Assembly (NCBI GenBank): GCA_019096065.1 | Contig: JAGUCH010000006.1 | Location: 6,964,001 to 7,028,000, forward strand | Direction of reading: 5' to 3' | From: Paracyclopina nana | Lineage: Eukaryota > Arthropoda > Copepoda > Cyclopoida > Cyclopettidae | Length of the DNA: 64,000 bases | Shown: positions 33,066 through 44,655 of the stretch, one piece after another | Layout: each line of letters opens with the position of its first letter | Numbering within the stretch: the stretch's first letter is position 1 | Notes under the pieces: model-generated | Database searches by the model: none | Told to the model about the DNA's origin: nothing | Seen by the model: the letters and a program-made list of their open reading frames with translations, nothing else | Translations under genes and position numbers: made by a program

Positions 33066-34105
33066 ATGGAGACTTTTACGAATTGAGTGGTAAATTGGGA
33101 AATTATTCCAGTTTTTGGCCTTTGTTCGAAACAAAAATTGACTGACCTTTTTTTTTTAAAGGCCGATTTAGATTACTTACATCAAGCTAAAAACAGACTT
33201 GATTTGAATTCGTTTAAAAAGGTCCAATTAACCAGACAAAGAAAAGAGGAAATCAAGAAGAATTTTTTTTGCATTGTTCGCCTAAAGAATTTTATTACTA
33301 TTCAAAAAGTGCACAGTGGATTTTTTTAATTGTACGCGCGCATAAATTCACTAATATGCTCACTCGCGAATCTGCTTAAAGTTCAATTATCAAAAAAGCG
33401 ATTTTTTTAAAGTACCTAAAAATTGCCTTGTTGACATTAGGTGGAATATTTGTTAAAAAATGTGTGATAACAGTGTGATTTAAAAAAATTATTTTTTTCG
33501 ATTTTTTTAAATGAAAAGAATACCGAAAAAATGTTGAGAATAGTTTTCTTTCGGTTTTTCCGGCAAAAGTGGGCAAATTTCAAGGAAGAATTCGGCTTTA
33601 AAAAAGTGCATTTTCTTATGTAGGCGCCTTTGTGCTTTATGTTGTCATCCTTTTAGAGTAACAATCAATAAGTGCATTAATTGTAGACCTTTTTTGCGCT
33701 CCCTTTTTTTAAAGCATGGTCAGTGCAAATTCAAAATGGGACTGACTTAACCAGTCATTAGCATTCTTTCACTGCAAAAAAACCGGCCTCAATTTGGTCA
33801 CTTCAAATAAAACCCAGCAAAAAATTGCTCATTTTTTTTTTTTTTTTTTTTTTGGAAAAAATCCATAATTTTTTTGCAATGTTTTGAGCGTTAAAAGTGA
33901 TAATAATGATCAAGAAACGAAAAAACCGTTAACCCTATTTTTTTCATATTTTTAAAAAGTTGCGAAATAAGGGTTGCGTGGTTTTGTTTACATTTCAGTT
34001 TTTTTAAGTGTGCGCCACGCGATTTTTCGCGAAGTGAATTTCGTAAACAAAAAAGTGCCGAAAGAGTGAAAAGAAGACGAAAATCGCTTTTAAGGTAGGA
34101 CAATG
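33066..34105. other. AT-rich island with poly-T tract
   Basis: About 1 kb. A run of about 22 T lies near 33830-33852. Frames of 60-80 codons are AT-driven and carry no motif. Confidence 0.35.
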
Positions 34106-34660
34106 ATCCGTTACTAGTTCCCGTCGAGTTCTTGAGTTCCCCGTTAAGTTCCCAAATTGGCCGTTAATTCGGCAAAATCCGCGAAACATTTGCGTGAGTG
34201 CAAAATTGACGTTAAGTTCACTGAATAACCGTTAACTTTCATTTAGCCCCCGTTAATCCCATTGCCGTTAAAGTGTAAGTCACAGGAATTTCCGTAATTT
34301 CAAATTTTCCGTTAAGTTCACTGACTCAACGTTGGACTTGACTTGAAGAAATCGCCGTATTTTAAGCAGGCAGCCGTATTTGACGTAATTTCAAAATTGC
34401 CGTCAAGTTCACTGAGTTACCGCCGTAGCAAATAGCTATGTCTGAGATAAACCGTTTTCCGTTAAGTTGTTCAGTTCACTGTCAAATCGCCGTATTTTCA
34501 TCAAGTTGCAGAAATTACCGTAATTACGAAATTGCCGTTTTCAGGACTTCTTAACAAAGTTCAGACTTCTAATACGGCAACTTGCCGTTAAGTCCGTAAG
34601 GTCACCGTTAAATCCAGACGCCGTAAGATCTTAATTTTAAGTCATTTATGAAGCATTAAG
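34106..34660. repeat. Degenerate CCGTTAAGTTCACTGA array
   Basis: Irregular repetition of GCCGTTAAGTTC and GCCGTATTT phrases. CG dinucleotides are frequent for an otherwise AT-rich region. Confidence 0.7.
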
Positions 34661-34689
34661 TCCGCCAATTCTTTCTATTCACCTCACTG

Positions 34690-34885
34690 TTATGATGTTC
34701 CGTAACGTCCCATAACGTTCCTTAACGTCCCATAACGTCCCATAACGTTCCGTAACGTTCCGTAACGTTCCGTAACGTTCCGTAACGTTCCGTAACGTTC
34801 CGTAACGTTCCGTAACGTTCCGTAACGTCCCATAACGTACCGTAACGTCCCATAACGTTCCGTTACGTTCCGTTAAGTCCTTATT
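34690..34885. repeat. 10-bp array CGTAACGTTC
   Basis: About 18 copies, the central eight or nine perfect, with CATAACGTCC variants at both sides. Each unit has two CG dinucleotides and the palindrome AACGTT. The period matches one DNA helical turn. Confidence 0.92.
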
Positions 34886-35470
34886 GTTTCTACGTTCTTC
34901 AAAGTCTTTTCTATGTCGTTTTTATGTTCTTAAGTCTTTTTTAAGTCTTTTTAAGTACTTGAGTCATAAAATTGGCCCACTAATCCACTTGTGTTTATCC
35001 AAAATTTGAAGCCTTTTCAAGTCATTAAGTTGAGCTATTCTAAAGGTTTTTTTTTAAATTTTAACGGTCTGTCATTAGTTCAATGGGTCAAGGCAAAGAA
35101 GAGAATGGCGACAAATGTCTGAAATTGCGGTCAAAAAGTGGGCACAGATCGATGGTTTTGTCTGTGGCTGAGTGACAGATCGTGAGAGATGCGGACTGAC
35201 TTTTTTGTGGTCTAATTTCCCAACGACGGCAATTTTTCCCGCCACCACGACGACGAAAAAAAAAACTCCAGCTGAGCTTGAAAAAATTGACCATGTCAAC
35301 CTCATTTCGGACAAAAAGACACTTTTTTCCTTGGGCACCTGCTGAGACACACTGACTGAGAAAAATGGGACTGAGACGCAATTTACTGAGACAATTTTCT
35401 CAAAGCTAAAGCATCGCTGTTGAAATTCTGAAAATGTTGACAAATGTTATTAATATTTGGGCCACTTTTA
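34886..35470. other. Non-repetitive island
   Basis: About 580 bp. 35088-35443 is open in two minus-strand frames with no motif. GC-richer at 35090-35390. No gene supported. Confidence 0.35.
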
Positions 35471-35539
35471 AATGTATTTACCTCTATTTAATTTTTTTTG
35501 GTCAAATTGATATTTAAAAAACATTAGAAAGACTTTGCT

Positions 35540-36870
35540 TTTTAAAGAGTGAATTGGCAAAATTAGCATGAGACACTTTGTCTCATTAAGAATTCATAGT
35601 GTCTCATTAGGCAAGTTATGTCCCGAAATTGGGTGTGAAACCCTAATTTAGCTAATTTTTAGTCTCAAAAATCAACAATATTTTAATGTATCGGTCAAAT
35701 TAGTATGTGACACTTTGTCTCATTAAGATTCATACTGTCTCATTTGGCAAGTTATGTCCCGAAATTGGGTGTGAAACCCTATTTTTGCTAATGTGTTTTG
35801 TCTCAAAAATCAACTAATTATGCTCGATGTTAATGTATCGGCAAAAGTAGTATGAGACACTTTGTCTCATTAAGATTCATGGTGCCTCATTAGGGAAGCC
35901 ATGTCCCATTATTGGGCATAAAACCCTTTTTTACAAATGTTTTGAGAATTTCAATGAAATGGCAAAATTAAAATGAGACAATTAAGATTCATAGTGTCTC
36001 ATTATGCAAAAATGAAAAAAAAAATTTTATTTACTCAATAATCAACAAGTACGCTCTTTTTCAATGTAGTGCCAATTTTGGCATGAGACATTTTGTCTCA
36101 TCGAAGCTCATTGAGTATCATAGAACCAAGTATGTGGATGTGTTTGATCTGCCCTTAAATGACCATGACAGCCGTACCAATTATTTTGTTTTCGACTTTT
36201 TGACGCAAAAAATCCCGTCGCCGCCATTTTGTCAATGAGCCCCCCGAAAATATTTGTAACATGGGATAAATTCCCAATGGGGCTTTCGTCTTTGTCCATC
36301 TGTCGTCGTTTTAGGCTGCGTTCATCTGCGGAATATTAGGGAAACAAAAGTGAAAATGTCATGGCTTTCATTGACATTTTTGTGCAGCTCAAACACATCT
36401 ACATACGTTGTTCCATGAGACTCAATGACTTTTGATGAGACTAAATGTCTCATTTCAATTTTGGCGCTACATTGATAAAGAGCGTTTATTTTAATTTATG
36501 ATAATATAACAATGGTTTAATTCTTAATTTTGGCGCACTTTTTATGCGTTGATATATTTTGAATTTTTAATGGGACAAAATGTCCCATACTAACGTTGCA
36601 AACACATTTTAAGAATAATAGTGTATTTTATTCATTTTTGCGCTTACAAGCTTTAATTGAAGGGTTTCATGCCCAATTTTGGGACACGTTTTTACTAATG
36701 GGACATTATTCATTTTTAATGGGACACAATGTCCCAAACTAATTTTACTACTACTTTTTTAAAAGTAGCATATAATGTCATTTTTGCATATAAAAAAATT
36801 TAAAAAAATGTTTCATGCCCAATTTTGGGACATGCTTTGCCCAATGAGACAAAATGAGTGCTACTGAGAC
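35540..36870. mobile_element. Large palindromic element with tandem units inside its arms
   Basis: The left arm (35540-36160) holds about four tandem units of roughly 120-190 bp containing GAGACACTTTGTCTCAT and TTATGTCCCGAAATTGGG. The right arm (36385-36870) holds inverted relatives (CCCAATTTTGGGACATG, GAGACTAAATGTCTCAT). Near the centre GTATGTGGATGTGTTTGAT (36130) faces ATCTACATAC-ended sequence at 36393-36412. Many subunits are short palindromes themselves (GAGACA...TGTCTC). No coding potential recognised in the 220-bp centre. Confidence 0.75.
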
Positions 36871-37175
36871 AAACTCTGTAAAATGAAATGGGGCAGGTGA
36901 ACCGGTCCTTTTTCGTGGGCTATGGCACGAGTCTTGACTAGTCATTACATAGGATATATTCACACATCTGTTCAGCTTGGCGAGTTATGGACCGTGCTAA
37001 ATGCTTCTTTGATACTACAATGGAAATTTATGGACCCTCAACTGATGATAAAATTGGCTTGACTGCTGAAAAATTGCTGGGTGATGTTGCCTAAATAGTC
37101 CGCGCGCGATACACTTCATTAGCAGCGTTAAATTCACGCATTTGGACGCTGAAAATCGACAAAATAATCGCCCCA
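36871..37175. other. Non-repetitive island
   Basis: About 300 bp, no gene recognised. Confidence 0.3.
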
Positions 37176-37400
37176 AATTTGAAAAGAGTCCCAAATTTGA
37201 AAAGAGTCCCAAATTTGAAAAGAGTCCCAAATTTGAAAAGAGTCCCAAATTTGAAAAGAGTCCCAAATTTGAAAAAAAGAGTCCCAAATTTGAAAAGAGT
37301 CCCAAATTTGAAAAGAGTCCCAAATTTGAAAAGAGTCCCAAATTTGAAAAGAGTCCCAAATTTGAAAAGAGTCCCAAATTTGAAACGAGTCCATATTTAC
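37176..37400. repeat. 18-bp array AGTCCCAAATTTGAAAAG
   Basis: Twelve copies, nearly perfect except one with extra A's (near 37275). Because 18 is a multiple of three, several frames on both strands stay open and give long false proteins. Confidence 0.95.
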
Positions 37401-37509
37401 TGAGAGTCCTACTATATTTGCTAGTCCCAAATTTTCTGAGAAGTTGGAAGTCAAACCAAAAATGGATAGGTGTCCCGATAGTACCAAGAGTCCCATAAAA
37501 AAGCAAAAA

Positions 37510-38045
37510 TATTAGAGTCGTGTATGTCGTGTCCCAAAGAGTGCTTTGTATCCCAAAGGGAGATTAGTGTCCCAAAGGGTGCTTAGTGTCCCAAAGGGAG
37601 CTTTTTTGTCCAATATCAAGCTGTGTGTCCCAAATGGTATGAAGTGTCCCAAAGGATGCTTAGTGTTCCAAAGGGGGACAAGTGTTGTAAATGTTACATA
37701 GTGTCCCAAAGGGTGATATGTGTCCCATAGGATGCTGGGCGTCCTTAAGGGTGCTTAATGTCCCAAAGGGTGATTTATGTCCCATAGGGTGCTCAGTGTT
37801 CTCAAGTGCATTAAGTGTCCCAGAGAGCGCTCGGTCTCCTTAAGGGTGCTTAGTGTCCCAAAGGGTACTAAAGTGTCCCAAAGGGTGCTTAGTGTCCCAA
37901 AGGGTGCTTAGTGTCCCAAAGGGTACTATAGTTACCTTAAGGACATTAAGTACTATAAAGGGTGCCACATGTCTCAAAAAGTCTCTTGGTGTCCCAAAGT
38001 GTACTGAAATCTGAAAAAGTGTCCCAAAACTTGTTTCTTTCATTT
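37510..38045. repeat. 19-20 bp array GTCCCAAAGGGTGCTTAGT
   Basis: About 25 imperfect copies sharing GTCCCAAA with the adjacent 18-bp array, but with a different remainder. Confidence 0.85.
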
Positions 38046-38535
38046 CGAGGAATGTTTTTAAAGAAACTATTTGAAATACTAATGATTACATTTAAAATCT
38101 GAGAGGAAAAATGTGATTAGTTTGCTGTCTATTTTGCGGTTAGCTGAATAATCTGAGTCATTGAAGGAGGGCAGCCATAGGAAAATTATACTGGATTTCC
38201 CTTGAGACAAAAGCGATCCCATGGGACCATGCATGCAGCAGTTGTACCATGTAGATGGAGGGGATTGTGTGATGAGAGATCGAGTCTTAAGCCCGAGCTG
38301 GGATAATGCTGTCAAAACGATCCCTGTAATACTCCACTACACAAAAATAATGCAGCTTTCTCTTTTTCCTTCTACTTTGGGATTTGCCTGCACACAGATT
38401 TCGGTCTCAAATTACACTTGTAATTTTACACTTGTAATTACGCCTGGGTTGTAAAACTGAGTTAAATGCGCTTTTTGCTCTCACATCAGCTGACGATGAT
38501 GAAGCATTGATGCATATTTTCGTTTTTAGTCAATT
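38046..38535. other. Non-repetitive island
   Basis: About 490 bp. TCAGCTGACG at 38486. A 77-codon frame (38221-38454) starts MGPCMQQLYHVDGG and has no recognised motif. Confidence 0.35.
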
Positions 38536-38539
38536 TTTC

Positions 38540-39345
38540 AAATTAAGTCAAAAATTAATTTTTAGTTTTTAGCATAAGTTAGTCAGATTTCAGCCAACAT
38601 CAATCTATTTTCAGTCAAAGCTTAGTCTGCATGTGGTCGAAATTATGTCAGTTTTCAGTCCAAATCATTGAATTTTCTGTCAAAATCAGCCAGTTTTCAG
38701 TCAAAATAAGTAAGTTTTCATGGAAAAATATAGGTCAGTTTTCATTTAAAAATATGTCAGTTTTCAGTCAATTTTCAGTCAAAATTAGTCATTTTTCAGT
38801 CAAAATCAGTCAGTTTTCAGTAAAAATCAGTCAGTTTTCAGTAAAAATCAAGTCAGTTTTCAGTCAAAATCAGTCAGTTTTCAGTCAAAATCAGTCAGTT
38901 TTTAGTCAAAATCAATCAGTTTTCATTAAAAAATTAGTCAGTTTTCATCAAAAATAAGTCGGTTTTCAGTCAGTTTTCAGTCAATTTTCAGTCAGTTTTC
39001 AGTCAAAATACGTCAGTTTTTAGTCAAAATCAATCAGTTTTCATTAAAAAATTAGTCAGTTTTCATCAAAAATAAGTCGGTTTTCAGTCAGTTTTCAGTC
39101 AATTTTCAGTCAGTTTTCAGTCAAAATACGTCAGTTTTCAGTCAAAATCAGTCCGATTTTATTTAAAAACTAGTCAGTTTTCATTAAAAATATGTCAGTT
39201 TTTGTTGAAATACATGTCAGTTTTCATTAAAAATATGTCAGTTTTCATAAAAAATAAGTCAGTTTTCTTTAAAAAATAAGTCAGTTTCCATTAAAAATAA
39301 GTCAGTTTTCAGTCAAAAATCAGTCATGTTCATTAAGAAATACGT
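38540..39345. repeat. About 21-bp array GTCAGTTTTCAGTCAAAATCA
   Basis: About 38 copies of a CAGTTTTCAGTCAAAAT unit. A block of about 117 bp (38895-39011) is repeated directly after itself (39012-39130), giving higher-order structure. Confidence 0.9.
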
Positions 39346-40525
39346 CATTTTTCTGTCTTTTCCACTCCTTAAAAAAGCAATTGACCCATTTAAAAAAAAA
39401 GCATGAAAAAAAATTCCTATATTTCTTCCGATTTTCACTTAGCCAAAGTCAGTGTGGAAAAAGCATAATTATTGGTTCCTTTGAGCGATTTTTCTGGCTG
39501 TGCTTAATGGAGTTTTGATCGCACTTGTCAACTCCAGTGTGATACTTTTATGCAATCATTTTCAGCTTTCAGTGTGTGATCATCAGAGAGCACCAGCAGC
39601 TCAATATTCGGTTTCTGGCGTTGACAGGACTTTGATTGCAATTCCCTCTTTCATCTTCATTCACATTTTCCATTTAGCCAAATCATCACTTGTCCAAAAC
39701 AGCCTCATTTTCCCGCCAAAAAGGATTAACAACGATATTTTTTTAAGTTAAAAAGTTAAGTCATTATTTTACTAAGACGCTCTTTTTAAGTTAAAGTTAC
39801 TTTATGTTAGACATCGTCCATGATTTAGCTTAGACACCTTTTCGCTAAGTTGGATTTATTTTCTCAGTCTAGACGATTTAATTTAGACACCCTATGATGG
39901 TATTTTTAGCTTAGACGCTTTTTATCTGATTTGACAATAATGCGTCAGTTTAAAGTTTTGATTGGACAATACGAATATGTATTAGTTATAGATGAACAGC
40001 GCATAAAGACAAAAGGGCGACAGATGTTTTGCTCATATTTCGATTCCGATCACCAAAAAGTGGTTTCATGTTTCATTTTTAAAAAAATTAAAAAAATATT
40101 ATAAATTCATTTTTTTATTACTTTTTAAGTATGAATTAATCTCCGTTTCAATCATTTATAAGAAAACAAATCGGGGTGTTTTGACCCTGTTTCATTTGAC
40201 GCACAATTTAAAGGAAAGGAACTGAATGGGAAACCGGGAAAATGTCTGTAAATCTCATTCCAGATTTTTTTCAAAATCAAATGTGGGCATTTGGAATTGA
40301 ATGATTTTTCAGGAAATGTCGTCAAATTGCTGCGTTCATGTGTGTGTGGTCTACAAAATTCCTTTCGCATGTAATAATTATGTTATTTTGACTGAGCCCT
40401 GTGAGAAAGTAATTAGGCATTTTGAAATTTTTGGCAGGCCAATTTAGCATCCCATTTTGGCACTTTCTCACGGCCAACTGAGCGAGAAACTCTTTTTCGC
40501 TTCTGGCAACTACCTAAAACTACTT
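39346..40525. other. Island with weak TTAGACG repeats
   Basis: About 1.2 kb. 39760-39920 repeats TTTAGCTTAGACGCT-like phrases. TAGATGAACAGCGCAT lies at 39989. Frames of 70-83 codons have no recognised motif. Confidence 0.35.
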
Positions 40526-40528
40526 AGA

Positions 40529-41016
40529 GTCCCGTTCACCTACCCTGATTTACATAAAAATCATATTTTTAAATAAAAACGTAAATTACACATGAAAACT
40601 ATAATTTTTTTTCACATTTTATGAAAAAATTAAACTTTTTTAAGCTTATACAAAAAATCTTAATTTAATTTACCTTTTTTGGCTAATTTTAAAATTGCTT
40701 AGAACATATTTTTTTATATATTTTTTAGCCGAATTTTTACCATAATAATCCAAAATACTGTTATTATACCTGATTTAGCCATATTTTAGTATAATTATGC
40801 CCAAGAATGTAATAAAAATATTTTTTCAGCAAATTTAAAATTAGCCAAAAAGGGCAAATTAAAGAAGTTAGGTACTTTAAAAACACAATTTTTAAATAAA
40901 ATGCGCCAAAAAGAAACGTAATTTACGTTTTAATTTTTTATATGTTTTTATGTGTTTTAAAGTAAAAAAATAGATATTTTTTCAAATTCCAATTTTTTTT
41001 CCAACAGATGAACGGG
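40529..41016. mobile_element. AT-rich inverted-repeat element bounded by CCCGTTCA
   Basis: CCCGTTCACCT at 40531 faces AGATGAACGGG at 41006-41016. The arms continue with AAAACGTAAATTAC (near 40577) and GTAATTTACGTTTT (near 40918). The rest is A- and T-rich, so arm identity is hard to judge. Confidence 0.55.
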
Positions 41017-41514
41017 GCATGAAAATGAGGCAAAGCATGCGTTTCCCAACACAAAAATTCAACGTGTGGTCTCAAAATAGCAATAATAATAATAATATTG
41101 TCATTCCGGTTAGCACAGTGGGGCACTTTTCAATCCTTCCTTTGAAAAATGTCATCTCATAATCCGCGAAATGAAAACACGTCAAATCGATGAAAAGTGT
41201 GCTCAAATGAGCGGGAAATTGAAAAATGATTATTTTGGGTCTAAGCTTCTTCTTTCTTTTTCTTCATTATTTGCAATCATTTTTGACGATAACTCAAGAC
41301 GGGTTCATCTAATTTGCATAGTTTAACAACATTCCAGCCCTGATTGCCTCGCATTCCTTGGTCATGTTACTCCCAGCTCTTGACTTCCGAAAACACATCT
41401 CCCACATTTACACACTGGGGCATTGACCGAAAAAACCCTACTGGCTGCAAAACAGGAAAAATTCAATTTTGAGGCAATTTGGAATAGTTTTGAACTACAT
41501 TCAGGTCACTATAA
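41017..41514. other. Non-repetitive island
   Basis: About 500 bp. No gene recognised. Confidence 0.3.
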
Positions 41515-41524
41515 GTGCAGATTG

Positions 41525-41955
41525 CATCAAGTTTGAGTCAAGTTTTGAGTCAATTTTTGAGTCAAGTTTGAGTCAAGTTTGAGTCAAGTTTGAGTCAAGT
41601 TTGAGTCAAGTTTGAGTCAAGTTTGAGTCAAGTTTGAGTCAAGTTTGAGTCAAGTTTGAGTCAAGTTTGAGTCAAGTTTGAGTCAAGTTTGAGTCAAGTT
41701 TGAGTCAAGTTTGAGTCAAGTTTGAGTCAAGTTTGAGTCAAGTTTGAGTCAAGTTTGAGTCAAGTTTGAGTCAAGTTTGAGTCAAGTTTGAGTCAAGTTT
41801 GAGTCAAGTTTGAGTCAAGTTTGAGTCAAGTTTGAGTCAAGTTTGAGTCAAGTTTGAGTCAAGTTTGAGTCAAGTTTGAGTCAAGTTTGAGTCAAGTTTG
41901 AGTCAAGTTTGAGTCAAGTTTGAGTCAAGTTTGAGTCAAGTTTGAGTCAAGTTGA
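41525..41955. repeat. Homogeneous 11-bp array AAGTTTGAGTC
   Basis: About 35 consecutive copies with no visible difference between about 41565 and 41950, bordered by single imperfect copies. Each unit junction creates TGAGTCA. The most uniform array in the window, hence probably the most recent expansion. Confidence 0.97.
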
Positions 41956-42430
41956 GGTCAAGGCTGAGTCAATTTTATGTTCAGTTTGAGTCTTGTTTAT
42001 GTAAAGTTCAAGTCGAGTTTATCTTTCGTTTGAGTCAATTTTACATTGAGTTTAAGTCAATTTTACATTAAGTTTAAGTCAATTTTACTTTTAGGCTGAG
42101 TCAAGTTTATGTCAAGTTTTAGTCAAGCTTACATTGAGTTTAAGTCAAGCTTACATTAAGTTTAAGTCAAGCTTACATTAAGTTTAAGTCAAGCTTACAT
42201 TAAGTTTAAATCAAGTTTACATTAAGTTTAAGTCAATTTTACTTTAAGACTGAGTCATGTTTGCATCAACTTTTAGTCAAGTTTACATTAAGTTGAAGTC
42301 AATTTCACATCAAGATTAAGTCAAGTGTTCATCGAGATTAAGTCAAGCTTACATTTAGTTGGAGTCTAGTTTACGTTGAGTTTAAGTCCGGTATAAGTCA
42401 AGGTTGAGTCAACTCAAAGTCAGGTTCAGG
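41956..42430. repeat. Degenerate AAGTCAAGCTTACATTAAGTTT array
   Basis: About 20 copies of a 22-bp unit that looks like two diverged 11-mers of the neighbouring array (AAGTTTAAGTC plus AAGCTTACATT). Confidence 0.85.
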
Positions 42431-42780
42431 TTTCAAGTTAAGGCAAATTTTTGGCGCTTTTTAGTCCATTTTTAGATGCAGCTTTGACTCTAAATTGAGT
42501 TAAGTCTGTTTTCGTCAATGTCAAGCCAATTTTAACCAAGTTTGAGTCAAGCAGAGATTTGTGAGCTCAATTGAGTTTTGGATCGATAATGGGAGTTTTT
42601 GACGGCTGCGGCCCCAGTGTGCCAAGCTCCATCACGCTTCAATGCCAAATCAGTCAAAAATCCGGGAAAATTAAGAACACGCCCCATTTCGCTTTGTTTA
42701 CTTTCATGCTTCACACACAAGCTTTGTGTCCTGCTCAGAAATATTTTGGCCAAAAATCGTTTTTTTCTTTCATTTCGGAC
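42431..42780. other. Non-repetitive island
   Basis: About 350 bp, GC-richer at 42600-42680. Overlapping open frames on both strands lack recognisable motifs. Confidence 0.3.
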
Positions 42781-43190
42781 TTTTTTTCGGACCTAATACT
42801 TAAAAAGAAAAAACTTACATCTAAGTCCGACTTTGTTTAGTCGGGAAACATATCAATTAAGTCCGATTTTTTATTGACGGAAAAAATGTTAATTAAGTCC
42901 GATTTTTTATTGACGGAAAAAATGTTATTAAGTCCGATTTTTAATTGACGGAAAATTGCAATTTAGGTCCGACTTTGTTTTGTCCGAAAAACTGTAACTT
43001 AAGTCCGACTTTGTTTACGCTTAAAAAGCTGTGATTTAAGTCCGACTTTGTTTTTTCAGAAAAATTGCTATTTAAGTCTGACTTACTGTACTTTAAGTCC
43101 AAAAATAACGGTTTTTAGGCTAAATTTACTTAAATGTAACGGTTTTATCCGTTAAGTCCGAGTTTTTGGTGGACTTCGTTTCTTAAGTCC
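42781..43190. repeat. TTAAGTCCGACTTTGTTTT array
   Basis: About 12 degenerate units of 30-45 bp with AAGTCCGA(C/T)TTT, an imperfect palindromic core. Confidence 0.75.
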
Positions 43191-43202
43191 GTCTCCTATG
43201 TA

Positions 43203-43749
43203 GGTCTTAACTTAAAGTTCTTAAACAGTAAACAGCCAAAGATCGGACTGCATTTAGAAATTCAACATCAATTTCGTTACCTTCATAGATGAACGTCACA
43301 TAAAAATAGCTCAATCAATGTTTTGTTGTTGGCTTTTGGCGGCGCACGCGCATGAAATTCACAGGGCATTAAAAAGCGGCCATCAATTCTCGTCAAATCA
43401 GAAAATCGTTACTATCAGCTGTGAAAATCTCGCCTTTAACTTTCCCCTGGGACTTTGGGAAAGCAAAAATCACCATAGGAAAAAGGAAATGGGAAAGCAG
43501 AATACAAAATCTTGATAACAAATTCCATTCCGAAATTTTCCTACTGATTTCAGTTGATGAACTTGACTGCTGTTAAAAAAATTGAAAAATAGGCAAAAAA
43601 ACCAAAAAAACGACAAAAGCCAACAACAAAATATTGATTGGGCTATTTTTATGTGACGTTCATCTATGAAGGTAACGAAATTGATGTTGAATTTCTAAAT
43701 ACAGTCCGATTTTCGGCTGTTTACTTTTTAAGAACTTTAAGTTGAGACC
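43203..43749. mobile_element. 547-bp MITE with about 140-bp terminal inverted repeats
   Basis: Ends GGTCTTAACTTAAAGTTCTT and AAGAACTTTAAGTTGAGACC are inverted copies, and the arms run on about 140 bp through TTCAACATCAATTTCG, AGATGAACGTCACATA and CAACAACAAAA at roughly 93 percent similarity by eye. TA sits directly outside both ends (43201-43202 and 43750-43751), which fits a TA target-site duplication as in Tc1/mariner-type elements. The 270-bp centre has no transposase. Non-autonomous; the similar arms suggest fairly recent origin. Confidence 0.88.
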
Positions 43750-43754
43750 TAGCC

Positions 43755-44655
43755 TTAAAAATTGCTTAAAGTCGAGAAACGGCAAAAATTGCTAAAAATG
43801 GCAAAAATTCGTGAAACGGCAAAAGTGTAAAAAATTAGTATTGAAACGGCAAAAAAAGTAGAAAGCCGTAGAATTGCCGAGTAAGGCTTAAAATGGCAAA
43901 AATGTGAAAAAAGGCAAAATTAAGGAATGGCAAACATGCAAAAAAGCCGAAAAAAGGCAAAAAGCAAAAAAATGGCAAAAATTGGAAGAAAAGCAAAAAA
44001 ATGGCAAAATTGAGAAAAGGCAAAAAAGGCAAAAATTGCAAAATAAGCCTAAAGAAAAATGGCAAAACTAAGCAATGGCAAAAATTGAAGAAAAGCAAAA
44101 AAAAAAAAAAAAAATATGGCAAAATTGAGAAAAGCAAAAAAAAAAAAGGCAAAAATTGCAAAATAAGCCTTAAGAAAAATGGCAAAACTAAGCAATGGCA
44201 AAAATTGAAGAAAACCCAAAAATTGCAAAATTGAGAAAAGGCAAAAAATGGCAAAAATGGCAAAAAAGCCTAAAGAAAAATGGCAAAGCTAAGCAATGGC
44301 GAAAATTGAAGAAAAGCGAAAAAAGCCTTTAAGAAAAATGGCAAAACTAAGCAACGGCAAAAATTGAGGAAAACCCAAAAATTGCAAAATTGAGAAAAGG
44401 CAAAAAATGGCAAAAACGGCAAAAAAAGCCTAAAGAAAAATGGCAAAGCTAAGAAATGGCAAAAATTGAAGAAAACCAAAAAAAAAAAAAAAAAAATGGC
44501 AAAATTGAGAAAAGGCAAAAATTGCAAAAATAAGCCTAAAGAAAAATGGCAAAACTAAGCAGTGGCGAAAATGTGGGAAGAAGCCTTAAAAAATATGGCT
44601 GAAATGTAAAAATTAGCTTAAAAACGGCAAAGATATTGAAAAAGGCAAAAATTCC
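43755..44655. repeat. GGCAAAAATTG array with 100-130 bp higher-order units
   Basis: Purine-rich array of GGCAAAAATTGAAGAAAA phrases. A longer block (GCAAAATAAGCCT, AAAGAAAAATGGCAAA, CTAAGCAATGG) recurs about five times. The long Phe/Leu-rich minus-strand frames and Lys-rich plus-strand frames are repeat artefacts. Confidence 0.9.

Noticed and set aside
37176-37400. CRISPR-like array
   Set aside because: Direct repeats have no unique spacers, and the context is a metazoan genome.
37015-37506. Long open frames with GLFSNLGLF or KRVPNL repeats
   Set aside because: They translate an 18-bp tandem array; three or more frames on both strands are open only because 18 is a multiple of three.
43835-44527. 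Phe/Leu-rich minus-strand frames resembling membrane proteins
   Set aside because: They are the reverse of the GGCAAAAATTG array. The hydrophobicity comes from T-rich repeats.
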